This document shows positions 1 through 12,242 of a stretch of 39,910 bases of DNA, one piece after another; position 1 is the first letter of the stretch, and each line of letters opens with the position of its first letter. The notes under the pieces are model-generated. The model made no database searches, was not told the origin of the DNA, and saw nothing but the letters and a program-made list of their open reading frames with translations. This DNA comes from Chalara sp. BL73. Taxonomy: Eukaryota > Ascomycota > Leotiomycetes > Helotiales. The translations under genes were made by a program, and so were the position numbers. Location of the stretch: the NCBI GenBank assembly GCA_918026815.1, contig CAKJVC010000200.1, positions 1 through 39,910 on the forward strand, in the 5' to 3' direction.

Positions 1-169
1 TCAAAAGTCGTCGAAAAGAAATAGCTCGTCGTAGTTTTTGCTATTTGGAAAAACTGAATACTGCCGAAAAAAAAAAAAAGCTAAAACAAAACGAAGTACA
101 AAAGCAAGCCGCTGCTGCTAACGTTGCTTTTGCTGCTAACGAATTTTATAACGATTTTTAGCGAGATTT

Positions 170-470
170 TCTAGTTTTTCAAACTTTTTAAGCAAATCAA
201 GATTTTGTTAATAAAACTCTGCCAACAATTCAAAGCAATTAAAGTTGCTTTTAAGTTCTTATGTGTTTTCTGAATGTAAGTAGTTTTTTATTTAACGAAA
301 TATTTAACTTGCGTCTTAACGTACTTGCAGTCCAGGATTTGTTCTACTTTATACTCGGCGTTTAAGTTGACTAGAAAAATTTCGGTTTTTAGTGCTAGTA
401 AAGCGCTCGGTAGTGTTTTCTCGAACAAGAATACGTAAAATACTAAGTAAATATTTATGTTTTTAAGCAA
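170..470 (-). pseudogene. integrase C-terminal chromodomain relic of element A
   Basis: The minus strand at 470-288 is open and reads AEYKVEQILDCKYVKTQVKY then FVK before a stop. Continuing through the stops gives KNYLHSENT and then ELLAEFY. This is the chromodomain pattern E-VE-IL-D-----YLVKWKGY-----TWEP, with both Trp codons converted to stops. A chromodomain at the integrase end marks the chromovirus branch of Ty3/gypsy elements, where it steers insertion to heterochromatin. The plus-strand open frame at 3-161 is the antisense of the Gln-rich tail that follows. Confidence 0.75.
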
Positions 471-1739
471 ACCAATTTATAGTTTAAAAGTTTTTTGACT
501 TTTTGATTTTGTATAGTCCTAATTTCTTGTAGTCCAGTTTGTCGTTTGGTTTTTAGTGTTAATATTTTTTCTAAACAAATAAACTTTTTTCTTTTCTCGA
601 AAGTAAACTCCTGACTACGTTTCCTGTTGTAGTAGTAAGCGTTTTTTTTGCTACAAACTGCAGGTCTTTTGCTAGTTTTTTGTACAGGTTTTTAATGTTT
701 CGAACTTGATTCAAGCATGTTTATTGTCGATGTTCGTAATTTTGGTTTTCTGTATACTACTAGTTCGTAGCCGTAGTTGGCGAAAAATAGTAAAACTAGT
801 GTTGTTTCTGTAGTCGAACTGTTGTATGCGAATTGTGCAAGCAGCAATAGTTGGACTTAATTGTTTTGCTTGTAGTTAATATAATATTTTAAATATGTTT
901 TTACTATTTAGTTCATTCTTTTGTTTAGCTATTTGTTTGCGAATAAAAAACGTAGATAGCTTTTTCTTAGCGTTCAACTGCGCTATAAAGCTTGTCCAAA
1001 ACTTGAATGTAAAAAGTTTGTTTTTGTCCGATATAATTTCTTTTAGTAGCTTATGCGAAACGATTATTTCCTTAAAAAAGTATGTACGAAGTCTTTTGCC
1101 GTACTTAATTCGCAGTATAAAATAAGTATTACATATTTCGTTAGTTTTTCTACTATAACTAAAATAGAATTGTATTTCACTTTTGTTACTAGATTTTTAT
1201 ATTTTGAAAGCTTAACGACAAAGTCTTAAAATATTAATTTTTATAGTGTAAGTAGTATCGAAGTTGTTTGTATTTGCCTATAAAAAGCTCGGCGTAAAGC
1301 TCTGTTCCTGATGCAAGTATTACAACTACTAACTACCGTTTTTACTATAGCTCTCAGTTTTAAACACTAAAAGTTTTCGCAATTCTTTTATACGTTTTTC
1401 TGATTCTTTAGTGTCCGTATGCAAAAAGCTATATTGTTTTTTAACGAAGCTTTTTGATTTTTCAGGTATATACAGCTTTTTGTTTCTTTTTGTCGAAAAA
1501 TCCCGTTATTTTTATTCTTTTCGAAAGTTTTTTCAGCATTCGTTGTACGCTTAAGTCTCGTTTAGCGCTGTTTTTAAAGCGTACTAACTATAACTCGGTA
1601 AAGTCATGTTTTACTGTTGCTGCAATCTTTTTATATTTAGAACAAAGTTTTTATTCTCGAGCTTTTAAACAAAGCTGTTTCCTGGTATACTTTAAAGTTT
1701 TCGTACTTTAGTTTCCTGCTAAGCGCGTCAGCTTTCGCG

Positions 1740-3100
1740 TTGTTTGTTTCGCTAACGTACTTAATAACCAGGTCGAATCCTGCTAGTTCCTTAGCTTATT
1801 TAGCTAACTTTCGATTGTTTAGGACTTTAGTAGTAATAAAAGTTCGAAGATTTATATAGTCGATGTAAATAGTAACTGTAAATTTTGCTTTTTGTAAGTA
1901 AATACGCCAGTGTTTTAGTGCTTCCACAATTGCAAGCAGTTTTTTTCATAAATGTTGTAGTTCTGTTTTGCTAACGACATTGTTTTTGAAAAGTAAGCAA
2001 CGAAGTATAGCTTGTTGTTGTCGTTCTTTAAAAGTGAACCGTTTTATTGTTGTATTTAAAACATTAGTCTCGACTATGTTTTTTTATCTTTGTTATAGTA
2101 TTAAAGAATTGGTTCTTTAGCGAATCTGTTTTTGATTTCTTTGAAAGCTGCTTCTTGATTTATTCCCTACTCGAAAAGTACGTTTTTTTAGTCAGTTGTG
2201 TTAAAAAATAAGCTAACCCTGAATATCTTTTGATAAATTGTCGGCAAAAGTTAGCGAACCCCAAAAATGATTGCACGTTTTTAACGTTGCGTAATAACTT
2301 TTATTCTTGGATATCTCTGATTTTAATAAGATTTATAGCGAAATACTTTGCTTCGACAATGTATTTCAAGAAATCCATTTTAGTAACACTGAATTTGCAC
2401 TTTGACAATTTTAAGCAGAAGTTTACCTGCGCGAACTTTCGCATAACTTGTTTCACGTACTTTTCGTGTTTTTTCGGTTTTCCGAGTAAATTAAAATGTC
2501 GTCGAAGTAGTATACGACTGTTTTTTATAAGAATTCCTTTAAAATATCTTCGTTCTGTTTTTAGCAGATTGCAAAAGCATTAGTTAAGCCGAAAAGCATA
2601 ACTATATACTTTTATAGCTCCGAAAGTAGTATAAAAGCTGTTTTTTATTTATAGCTTTTTTGATTCGTATTAAAGCGAACAAACTTTTCTGATCAAACTT
2701 AGTAAATATTTTTGCTTTAGCTAGGCTGTTTCGCAAATACTAGCCGCTAAGCACAAAGTATACATCTTTTATTGTAACGTTGTTTAAGCTACAATAGTTT
2801 ACGTAAAGTTTTCTTTAAGGTCCTTTTTGTTTCTTTTTTTTTGCGTGCTAATAGCATATTCGATGCTGCTAGTAATTTAGATTTCTTAATCTATTTTTTT
2901 TGTTAATTCTTTTACATATTCTTTAAGCGTTTTCAAGATTTGTAAATTGTGTGGCTTCAGTTTTTCAAAAGTAGCTCTTTTTTTTTTCAGATTAATCTCA
3001 TGATTCTATAGCTAATGTTTTAGCAAAGTACGCATGTTTTGTAAGTTTTCAAACAGCTGTAAAAATTCTTTATATAGTGCAAGTATTTAGTCGAATACGT
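1740..3100 (-). pseudogene. reverse transcriptase and RNase H relic of element A
   Basis: Reading the minus strand leftwards from about 2600 gives gypsy-type RT palm/thumb remnants. Around 2050-1740 comes RNase H-like text with YFSKTMSLAKQNYNIYEKK and LLAIVEALKHWRIYLQ, followed by NNAKADALSRK. This is the standard end of a gypsy RNase H domain. Several Gln and Trp positions are TAG or TAA. These domains copied the element's RNA and removed the RNA template. The frame cannot encode a protein now. Confidence 0.75.
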
Positions 3101-4199
3101 TTCTCGCGCTTCGTTGCACCGAACTTTCAGGTTTTCGAAGTTCCGGCTTAAAAAAACGGCGCTAGCTTTTTTCGCTATGCGTATTTTGTAAGTCACTTTT
3201 TACACAAGTACATTTGTTGAACTGGATACTATCGTCCGTTCAGTCTATATTTAAGTTGTGCTTTCTGACTTAAAAAATCCCGAAAATAACGTTATGCTTT
3301 CCGATTAGCATAACGTTTAATACTATTTTTCGGTGTGCTTTTTAGCATAACTATTTTTATAAGCAAAGTTTTTTTTAACTTATTTATTTGTGCTAACGTT
3401 TTTTCCATTTATCGCTGTTACTTGATACAGTCTTTTTTGTATATAGTTCTAATAGCTTTTTTGGACATACTCCGTATTAATGTACATACTTATTGCTTCA
3501 GTATTAATTATAACTTTAGTGTTTCTGCTTTCAAGCTTCACTTTTTTTAAGTTAGTGCAGTCTTGACGTAGCTGCCGCTTGTTTTAGTTTTTGTTCGCAA
3601 ATAACGTTGCTGTATATAGCGTTCAACTATATTCTGTAATCGAGCTTCTTTTTTATTAGCCTGTAAAGTTTATTTTTTTCCAAGTAACTGAATTCTTGTT
3701 TTTATTTTTTGCGAACATTTTGTAGTTAAAGTCCCTAGTTATTTTACATTAAAAGCAGCGCTTTTTTGTTTAACTATTATTTCTCAGGTATTACTTTCTT
3801 CTAAGTGCTGTTTTAGTCCCGAAAGTTTTTTTTAGCTGTATATTTTTCGATAGTTTTTATTTGCTAGTTAAAACGCTACACAGTGTTCGTTTTCGTATAT
3901 AACTTCGGCTTTTATACCGAGGAGTTTCGTGTTTATACTTCTTTTTGCGGTTTTCTCCAATAGTCGGGCTTTTTATATTTGTCAGAAAAAACTATGCTCT
4001 AGCTTTTTTTCGAACAAAGCTAACTTTTATTTTTACTAACTTCTGAATGTAGCTTTAGCGCTAGCGCCGGGCTTATAGTTCTTGAAGCAAAAAGCCGAGC
4101 TCCGAAAATTGTGTTGCTATTTCTATGTTTTCGAGTTTTTCTCGAAAAACTCATAAAAGATTTTTGTGCTTTATACTTTTTACACGTTTTTCTACGCAA

Positions 4200-5100
4200 A
4201 CTTCTTTAACTTAAATAGCATTAGCTTGTTTCTTACTGCCGTTTTTTTGTAGAATAAAGCTATATGCTTTTTTGCTGCAAGTATAGCACAGCTTGTTTTC
4301 TTTTCTGTGCTGTATTTTTTTTAGATATAGACTTTTTTTTTTCTTGTAGCGTCTAGCTTTATAAGCTCCGGCCAACAGTTTGGCTTTTTTTTTTAAGTCA
4401 CGCTTTTTTTTCGTTCTTGTAGTACCGGCGTTTTTCTATAAATTTCTAATTTTTGTAAAAATCACTAATTCTGTTGTTTATTAACACGGACATTTCGATT
4501 AATAATTCTATATTTGTAAAGTTGTCCATTCGAACGAGTTTAGCTTAAACGTAAATTTTAAGCTTTTTTTATATAATAGCTAATTAAAGCCTGAACGTTC
4601 TAGCCGGTTTAAACAGCGTGTTTCCTGAATTCTGTAGCGTAAGCAATAGTCGTTTCTGTTTGTTGCAAGCTATACAAATGTCGTTTAGCAGTCTTTTTTT
4701 TATTTATGTCCTCGAATACGGCTTTGATTGCTTTTTTAAATCCCGACTATTTTTCCAACGCTATTTTAGTAGCTGCTATATATTTGTCGATGTTTTCGTT
4801 ATGCTAAAAGTAGTCTTTTAAAAGCGGCATGACTTACTTGGCCGCGTTTCCCCTAAAGTAAAAAACAGCGAACAAACAGTAAGCTTTTTTATAAAGAAAT
4901 TTGTTATTATTGAACTTCTGATAAATCTTTATTTGCAGAAAGAAAGTCTTAAGATTTCTTTTGTTTCCGTAATACTTATTTAGCAAAAAGACTTTTAAAG
5001 TTTCCGAAACTTCGACTTTAGTAAGTTCGACGTCGAAAAGCTCGATATTTCTGTTTTTGTTAGTAGCAGTAGTGTCCGGAGTAACCACTTCTTTTTTTGC
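4200..5100 (-). pseudogene. gag relic of element A
   Basis: The first part (5088-4834, 84 codons) is still open and contains a gag-like stretch with LLQIKIYQKFNNNKF. The open part ends exactly where the family would have a Trp after the sequence GNAAK (TGG changed to TAA). Downstream in the same sense I read KRHLYSLQQTETT and YATEFRKHA, typical of fungal retrotransposon gag, and near 4300 a CYTCSKKAYS stretch that is a decayed CCHC zinc knuckle. The gag would form the particle and bind RNA. The true start codon is not evident because the open frame begins at a GTG. It is dead in its present state. Confidence 0.7.
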
Positions 5101-5182
5101 TTTTTGTCCTGCCGTGCTAGCAAAAAAACTTCCCGTGTTGAGTGCTATATTGCTTAGTTACTTCAAAACCAGGTGCTTAAAG

Positions 5183-5637
5183 TGTAACGTACGAAGTAGT
5201 TTTAGGCCGAAATAGCTGAGCTTAAGGCTCGTTAGTTAGTATAGTATATATGAAATAGACTAGACACTGCTTTTTACTGAAAAGTAAAACGTTACAAGTA
5301 TAACAAAGACTATATTGCTAAACTATAAAGTAAGTTTTAAGCACGAAGCTTTTAAGCTATAAAACTACAACTACTTATATACTATAGCTAAGCTAGAGTC
5401 TTTTGGAGTTCCTAGAGTTCACATGGACTCTCAAAACTCTTCCAGACTTCATCACGTGACACGGTCGCGGTTTCCAGGAGTCAATAAGCCGTTTGCTCCT
5501 TTACTCACTTAAAGTCCTAAGACACTGGCTGATCCTGGGACCCACATCCCTAGGATCCCCATTGGTCCTGGGACGCCAAAGCGTCCTGGGGCTTCTCTCC
5601 TGGGGCCTCAGCAGGTCCCAGGATTCGGTTCGTGACA
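5183..5637 (-). repeat. 5' LTR of gypsy element A
   Basis: On the minus strand the 455-bp segment begins TGTCACG and ends CGTTACA. These are matching short terminal inverted repeats with one C/A difference that RIP can explain. It contains a GC-richer island (about 5400-5637, including an ATCACGTGAC-like motif near 5451) and then AT-rich sequence leading into gag. Primer-binding and gag-like sequence follow directly on the internal side, which marks it as the 5' LTR. The outer flank begins AATAA; the matching duplication at the other end lies outside the window. Confidence 0.75.
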
Positions 5638-5639
5638 AA

Positions 5640-8600
5640 TAATTATTAAAGCTTTTTTTTTTTACACTTATAAATATTTAAACTACAACTACAACTTTTA
5701 TTTATATAACGAAAAGCTAAATTGTACGCGTTTTAGCTTACAAAAAGCAAAAATAAAAACATTGTCGAAAAAATCGTTGCTAAACTAGTAAATAAAACGT
5801 GTAATAGCTAGTAACAGTTATTGTTAACAACTCGGTTTAAACTCGTTGTAATACCGGCTAAAACTTTTTTTTTACTATAAAAAAGCTTTTAAGCTAATAG
5901 CGCTTTAAATTTTTAGTAGTTCGAAAGTTTTTTAGAATTTACTCGAGCGTATAAGTTTTTTTGTGCGTTTGTTAAATAAAATAGCCGAACTATAAATTGT
6001 CGACTGTTTTTTTTTTGTTTTTTAATATTTCCAAGCTTTTTAAAGTTAAGTTTAAAGTTTAAATTACTCTTTGTTATTTTATTATTCGGCGTATAAAAAT
6101 AATTTTCTCGTTAAAAAAATAACTTAAATTTGTTTTTTAAAATTTTTTTTTTTAAAACTATTTTATTAAACTCGAACTTTTTAAACTTGTAATACTTTTT
6201 ATTATTGTTAACGCTAAGTATTTAATATAGTTTTAGCTACTTAAAATTAAATTTTTTATTAAAAAACATATCGATTTTTTTAACAAAGTTATAACAAAGT
6301 ACAATATTGTTTTTTTGCAGCAGTTTAACTTTGATTTTATACTTAATATTAAAAACTTTTTTTTTTTTTTGCTGTTAACAAGTTTTTTTGTACTTAGCTT
6401 TTTCGACTTTTTATTTATTTATTTAAAATTGCTTTGCTTTTAGCTTAATAAGCTTAAAACGGTTAATAATTTTTTTTGTAAAAAAAGTTTTTTAAATAAA
6501 AAATCGTAATTTTATAAACAAAATAAACTTTCGCTTATAAACTATATAAAACGGTGTATATTTTGTAAATTCGTAAACTGTAGTACGTTTTGTAAATAAA
6601 ACAGCTGCTAAATTGTTAACTTAGCTTTTTTTTAGTTTAAACAAAACGTTTTTTAAAAATTTGTAACTATGCTCAATTATTTTATTTGCTACAGTATAGT
6701 ATACAAAAACTTAAATTTTGTTTACTTTTTATTTCGAAAATAATTTTAGCACTTTTTCTTTAAATTTTTTTTTGCTATTTACAACTATTTTTCCGAAAAT
6801 ACTATAACAGCAAATAACGTTTTGTTAAATAAATCGCGCAATTGTAAAAACATTTTTATTTGCAATAGTTTTTGCTTCGAGCTAGTTACTTATATTGTTT
6901 TTAACTACAATTAAATACTTTTTTTTTTTTTAAGCCGACATGTAAATAATATTAATTGCTTATTTTTTTATTAGTTTGTTCAACGCTGTAAAATACATAG
7001 CTTTTTTTTTTTCCGGCTGTTTTAAATTAACATTTTTTACACGTTTTAACGTAGTTTTTTACATTTTTATAGTAGCTGTACTAAAAGTATTGTTAAAAAA
7101 TTTTATAATAAATGCTTTTTTTTTTTAATAGCCGTTTTAGTAGTGTACGTTTTAAAGAATTTTGTTTCAGATTCGTTTACTATTAACTATAAGTTTAATA
7201 AGCATTCTTTTTGTTAACAAACGCTACAATTTCCGTTTGTAAACGTTATATTTCAATGCTTTTTTTTAAACTTGCGAAATTTTAAAATACTTATATTTTT
7301 AAGCTTTTTAAACGTTATTAAATAACGTGCTATTTTAATAGATTTTTTACTGTATTTAAAACTAGAAATAAATGTTTTATATTTAAGTTTTTTCGAGTTT
7401 AACTCGATTTCGATTTTTTTGTTGTATAAAAAAACTACTTTATTTTTTATTTTTTAAAATATTAGCTTTTTACTTCGCAATTTAAAATTTGTTTTATACT
7501 CGAAATTAGTATTTTGTTTTAAGTCGACAATTTGTTCGGAGTTTATATTTTGTATTGTTTTTACAAAGTATATTTCGTACGTTTTTAGTTCCGCTAATAT
7601 TCAATTGTTAATATTTTCGCTTTTTAAGTCGGTATTTTTAAAATAAAAAAGTTTTTTTAACAGCGTATTAGCAGCTATATACTGTTTTCCGGGCATATAC
7701 TGTACTTTAAAATTAAATAGTTGTATTTAAACAAACTATCGAGTAATTAAAGCTTTTAAGTAATTTGTAGCAGTTTTATTTAGTTGTACTACAAGTATAT
7801 TCGCATTTGTTTTTAACACAAAATAAATCGCAATAATTTAAACTTGTAATTTTTTTAAAATTTTAAAAACATTTTTATATTTCTTTTTTGTAGCGTTATA
7901 GTTGCGCTCGGCTTTTAACTAAGTCTCGCTTTTATATTTAGCAAATTTAACTTTGTTCAAAACAAAGTTTTTTTAATTTAAATATCCGTTATAACTATTT
8001 AAACTAACATTTACTTTTACAACAATTTTTTCGGCATTTAGTTTATAATCGATCCGAATAAGTACTAGCGTTGTAATTATAGCGTTTTATAGCGTTTTTA
8101 TAACTATTTTTTAAACGTTAAAATTTTAATACTATATAATACTTTTTTTTATTAAGTCGTAAATAAATACTGCAATAGTACTAAAATTTTTTACTTAAAT
8201 CCGAAAATACACGTACAAACTTATAAAAGCTTTAGTTTTTGTAACGTTTTTAAATGTTTTTCAGTTTATAATTTTAACGACTTTATTTATAAAAAGTTTT
8301 TTGTTTTTTAAGTTGTATACAAAATTTACAATATTTAACTTGTTTTTACAAAATTAAAACTTAAAACTTATAAAACTATTTATACGCTTAATGCGTTTTA
8401 GCGTTTTGTCGAAGTTTTAAATATACTTAAAAATATATTGTTGTATTTCGAGCAACGTTTTTTTTTATTGTAGTTCGTATAAAGTTTTTTAACGCTTATA
8501 TCGTTTAAAAAAAACACAATTATTTTAAAACAAATTACTGCTAAAACAAATATTATAATTTTTACGCATTTCGCAACTGAATTTATAGTGTTTTAAAGTA

Positions 8601-11600
8601 ATATTATGTATTTTAACAATCCGAATAATGTAAAAAATGCCGTTACATTTTTGCAAATAAAGTGCAATATTATTTAATTATATCCGAAATATAAATTAAC
8701 TAAATTTACAATATAGTATTTTATAAACTTATTAGCAAATTCGTTTACAAAAAAAAGTAAATTTGCGTTTTTTAGTATAACAGCATTTATAAATGTTGCA
8801 AAATTAATTAGCTTGTAATTACCGGGCTTTTTTTTAGCAACTAAAAACTATAAGTTTCGATATAGTTTATTACAGTATTTTAGTATATTGCGATTTAGTT
8901 TTTTTTTAAACATTTTTACTATTAAAAGTTTTAATGTTTTCGGAATAAAAAAATTCGCTGTTTGTTATACTGTGTATTTTATTGTTTTAATTACAATAAA
9001 AAATAATACGTTTTTATAAAATCGACTGCATTTAGTTTAGTCGAACGCAAAAACCTTTTTTTTGTTAATTAAAACTTTTTTTAAAAACTTTTTTTTTGTA
9101 AACTGTAATATATTTTTAATATATAAGTTTTTTAGCTTTTTAAACGTAAATTTTAACTTTTTAAAAATTTTCGAAAACTTAGAAATAATATATTTTTAAT
9201 ATATTTTAATTTACTTTTAAAAAACGTTTTTTGTTTTAGACTTTTTATACTAATTACTTTTGCTTTTCGAAATATTGCATATTTTATTAGTTTTATTAAC
9301 TAAGTAAATTTTTTTGTTTTTTGTTTTGTATACAGTATTTACGCTAAAGTATTGCGTTGTTTTTTTTTTTGTAAAAAAAAAATATATAATTAAAATTAAA
9401 ATCTGTTTTTACAAAATTTAAAACTAAATAAATATTTGTATTTTACGAATTGTTTATAAACTCGTTTTTTTTTTAAAAAAAATAAAACTTGTTTTTAAGT
9501 TTTTTTAAAACATTTTTGCGTTTGTTGTACAAAAGCTATTTATAATTATACAATTAGTTATAAATATTGCTAATTTTTCGAATTTGTTATATATTTGTTA
9601 TTACTATTTAACTTGATTATTTCGATAATATTTTAAACTTAACGTATTATAGCGTTTTTTACGAATTTCGTTTCGGTATTTATTTTTACTATAGTAATTA
9701 AACCGGTTTTTAAGTTTTAAATAAAAACAAAAACAAAACTGTTAAAAATTTTTTTAAAATAACAAAACACTATTTTAGCTTTATGTATAAATAAAAAGTT
9801 TAAAATTAGCTTAAAACTAAGTAAATTTATAATATAAAATCGAGTTTTTATAGCTGTATTGCTAATAGTAACTAGCAAATTGTTTACAAACTTTACAAAT
9901 TTCGACATACTTCTTGTAATAGTTTTTAAAGTTATATTGTTGTTCCGAGTAATAAAAATGTTTATTTTTGTTGCAACTTTTAGTATTATTAAACTAATTT
10001 CGGCGCTTGTATTAAGCGTAGTTTTAATGTTTACAAACTTTAAGCGGCTTGTTAGTATAATAACTACTTTCGGCGTAAAAAAATAAACTTTCGAATATTT
10101 CGAATAAAACTTTATTAAGCTAAAACTAACGTTAATTGTGTTTTTGCTGCAGTTTATTAGCTTTTTTAAATTTATTATGCTTTTTTTAAATGTTTGCTTA
10201 ACAGCTGTATTAAAATCAATACTAAAGCAAATTATTAGCTTTTTTAGGCTTATTATACTTTTTTTAATAAGTATATGTTTTATTTTTTTTATTCAAAGTT
10301 TTTTTTAAGTTTTTAAGCTGTTTTTTAAAAAGCAAAGCCGAATTTGCTAGCAACAGTAGTTTTTTTAAAGTAAATTCTTTAAAAATCGATTTTTAAGTTA
10401 TAAATTTTGCTAGCGAATTTTTATAACTGTAGCTAAGTCTAGCTAGCGTATTCGCTATTGTAAACTTCAATTTTTGAGCTTTTGTAGTTTTTCGCTTTAA
10501 ACTAACTTTTTCCGGCTTTTTAAGCTTGTTTTTAAAAAAACTTTTTTAAAAACGTACCGTTTTTAGCTGTAGTGTTTTAACTACACTGTGCTTCGTTTGT
10601 TTTTAAAGCTTTTTTTGTAGCGTAAAAAGCTTAAAGTTATATAGTGCTTAATATTTTGCTTTTTTAGTAAATAGCTTAACTTTTACAAGCTTTATTTCGG
10701 CTTTTTTTACAATAAAATTTTGCACTTAAGCACTCGTTTTATTATTTAGCTTCGTTTCTGTTAGTATGTCGCTAGTTTCACAAACGTAAGTTTTAATATT
10801 GTTAACTACGCTTTTTTTTTTAGTTTAAGCTTTTTTTTTTTTAAACTAAACTTTTTTTTTTAAAGTTCGTTTTTTATTTTTAAAAATATAGCTAAATTTA
10901 GTATTAATAGTTCGCGCTATAATTTAGTTTCGACGCAGAAAATTGTTGTTAAACTGTATAAGTATTAAAGTTTTTTCGGCTTTTTAAAGTTTTAAGCAAA
11001 TATAGTAATTTTTATTAAACTTATAAATAACGCTTAAACTAATAAACTTTTTGTAGTTGTAGCACTAGTTTATATATTTATAAAGCTTTTAAAGTTTTAT
11101 ATTATTTAATTACTGATTTTTGTACTATTTGCAAGTATTGTTATTTCGGAACTTTTTTTTTTTTGCGAATTTTTCGTAACTGACTTTATATTTTTTAGTA
11201 TAATTTTTTTTTAAATAGTTAAAGTTAGCTATTCGAGCTTTTTGCTAAACTCGTTTTGTAACAGTTTACAAAATTCGTAAATGTTTTAAGCTTTTTGTAA
11301 TATTGTTTATTTTTTAGTTCGTAACTAAACGACTTTTTAAAAAAAAAATTTAACAAAAAACAAAACAGCTTTTTTGCGTTTTTTTAGTTTTAACGTCGAA
11401 AATGCCGAAAATGCCGAGCAAGTTTTTTTAAACACAAAAAAAGTGCTTATTTTTAAGCTATTAAACTTTGTAAACAGTTTTTTTATTTTTTGTTTTTATA
11501 TTAAATTTTTTTTTTTTTTTAATACTGCATATTCGTTTTTAACGTATTTATAAACTTTTTTGTAAAGTTTAATATTTTTAATATTTAGTTTTTTAAGTTT

Positions 11601-12030
11601 TGTCGCATATTTAAAAGCTTTTGCTCGCAATTTATAAAGCAGTTTATATAAAAACTTAAACGTTAGCATTTTGTTTGTAATAATTTTTTTTTTTAAACAT
11701 TTTAATTTTGTTTAGTTAAACTTTTTGCAATAAAAGTATATTTGTTTTTGTGTTATATAACTTTAATTACTTAATTACTAATAGTTTTAAACTTTTTAAC
11801 GTATTTGTCGAAATATACAATAGTATATAAAAGTTGCTTCGAGTTTTTATACCGGTACTTTTTTAACAGTTTTTGTTAAAAAGCTTTTTACGTTATAGTC
11901 GAATTACTGTATTTGTTTAATTGTTCAATTTTTTTTTTTAGCTAAACCGAAACGTACTTTACTGCTTTTTTTTTTTTTTTTGTTATTCTGGATTTTATAA
12001 TTTTTAAAGCTTTTGTTAAAAAACTTAAAG
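5640..12030 (-). mobile_element. RIP-degraded Ty3/gypsy retrotransposon (element B)
   Basis: A 6.4-kb stretch, extremely AT-rich, with almost no open frame. Decoding the minus strand through stops recovers an ordered pol gene. RT lies at about 8860-8300 (GNYKLINFATF, FVNEFANKF, then FLNDISVK, a decayed FLDDI catalytic motif, then TNYN). An RNase H end lies near 7690 (VQYMPGKQYIAANTL, from a PGK---AADALSR type motif). An integrase-like stretch lies at about 7350-6950. It differs from element A in its catalytic motif and in having the VK--DYN signature after FLDDI. Gag presumably occupies about 10000-12000 but I cannot read it. LTRs are not recognisable, so both borders are set by neighbours. 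Confidence 0.65.
8300..8870 (-). pseudogene. reverse transcriptase core relic of element B
   Basis: The minus strand from about 8870 carries recognisable RT palm blocks: a KPGNYKLINFATFINAV stretch (decayed template-binding block), VNLVNLYFGYN (first catalytic Asp block with Asp changed to Asn), NVTAFFTLFGLL (decayed TAF-TPLGL), TINSVAK (from ATNSVAQ) and FLNDI (from FLDDI) at about 8494-8516. Two of the three catalytic Asp positions read Asn, a G-to-A change on the coding strand. The protein is dead; the order of blocks is the evidence. Confidence 0.7.
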
Positions 12031-12035
12031 TATAC

Positions 12036-12242
12036 TGTCACAGAACCGATCCATGTTGAGGGTCATTGGGTAGATACGCGAGCACGCCAAGGATGGCCAA
12101 GGAGTTGATATTTATGAGAACAGCTCAACTGTAAATTACCTGTTCTCCAAGCGTGTATACATACAATAATATCACTTCGCTACTTTGGGATTGTCAACCA
12201 TCAATTAGCTGTTCGCTGCACTACTGAGTACTCTCCGTGATA
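12036..12242. repeat. Solo LTR, 207 bp (family 1, copy 1) with TSD TATAC
   Basis: Begins TGTCACAGAA and ends CTCTCCGTGATA; the inverted ends TGTCAC/GTGATA differ by one C-to-T change, as RIP would cause. It is bracketed by the direct repeat TATAC at 12031-12035 and 12243-12247. No internal retroelement sequence is attached, so this is a solo LTR left by LTR-LTR recombination. It stands out from its AT-rich surroundings by near-normal composition. A second copy lies at 27169-30075, split by a MULE. Confidence 0.9.

Larger units (their letters stand above)
1..5637 (-). mobile_element. RIP-degraded Ty3/gypsy chromovirus-type retrotransposon (element A), 3' end outside window
   Basis: This is an LTR retrotransposon read right to left and cut by the left window edge. 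In order from the 5' LTR I can read a gag (about 5100-4200), a zinc knuckle (about 4300), an aspartic-protease-like stretch (about 3560-3200), reverse transcriptase (about 3100-2200), RNase H (about 2180-1740) and an integrase tail with a chromodomain (about 400-240). None is open: each frame is broken by many stops. The stops fall where the families have Trp or Gln, as expected from CpA to TpA change by RIP. The longer plus-strand open frames here are antisense shadows of these domains. Family assignment rests on domain order and conserved motifs, and no database search was possible. No 3' LTR is visible inside the window. Confidence 0.85.

Noticed and set aside
3..161. Open plus-strand frame at the window start ending AANEFYNDF and a stop
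   Set aside because: The minus strand here continues the chromodomain integrase tail with a Gln-rich stretch; the plus frame is its antisense.
2230..2583. 117-codon plus-strand open frame
   Set aside because: It is the antisense of the RT region of gypsy element A; the minus strand carries the recognisable domain order. The same holds for the plus-strand frames at 895, 1454, 3335 and 4618.
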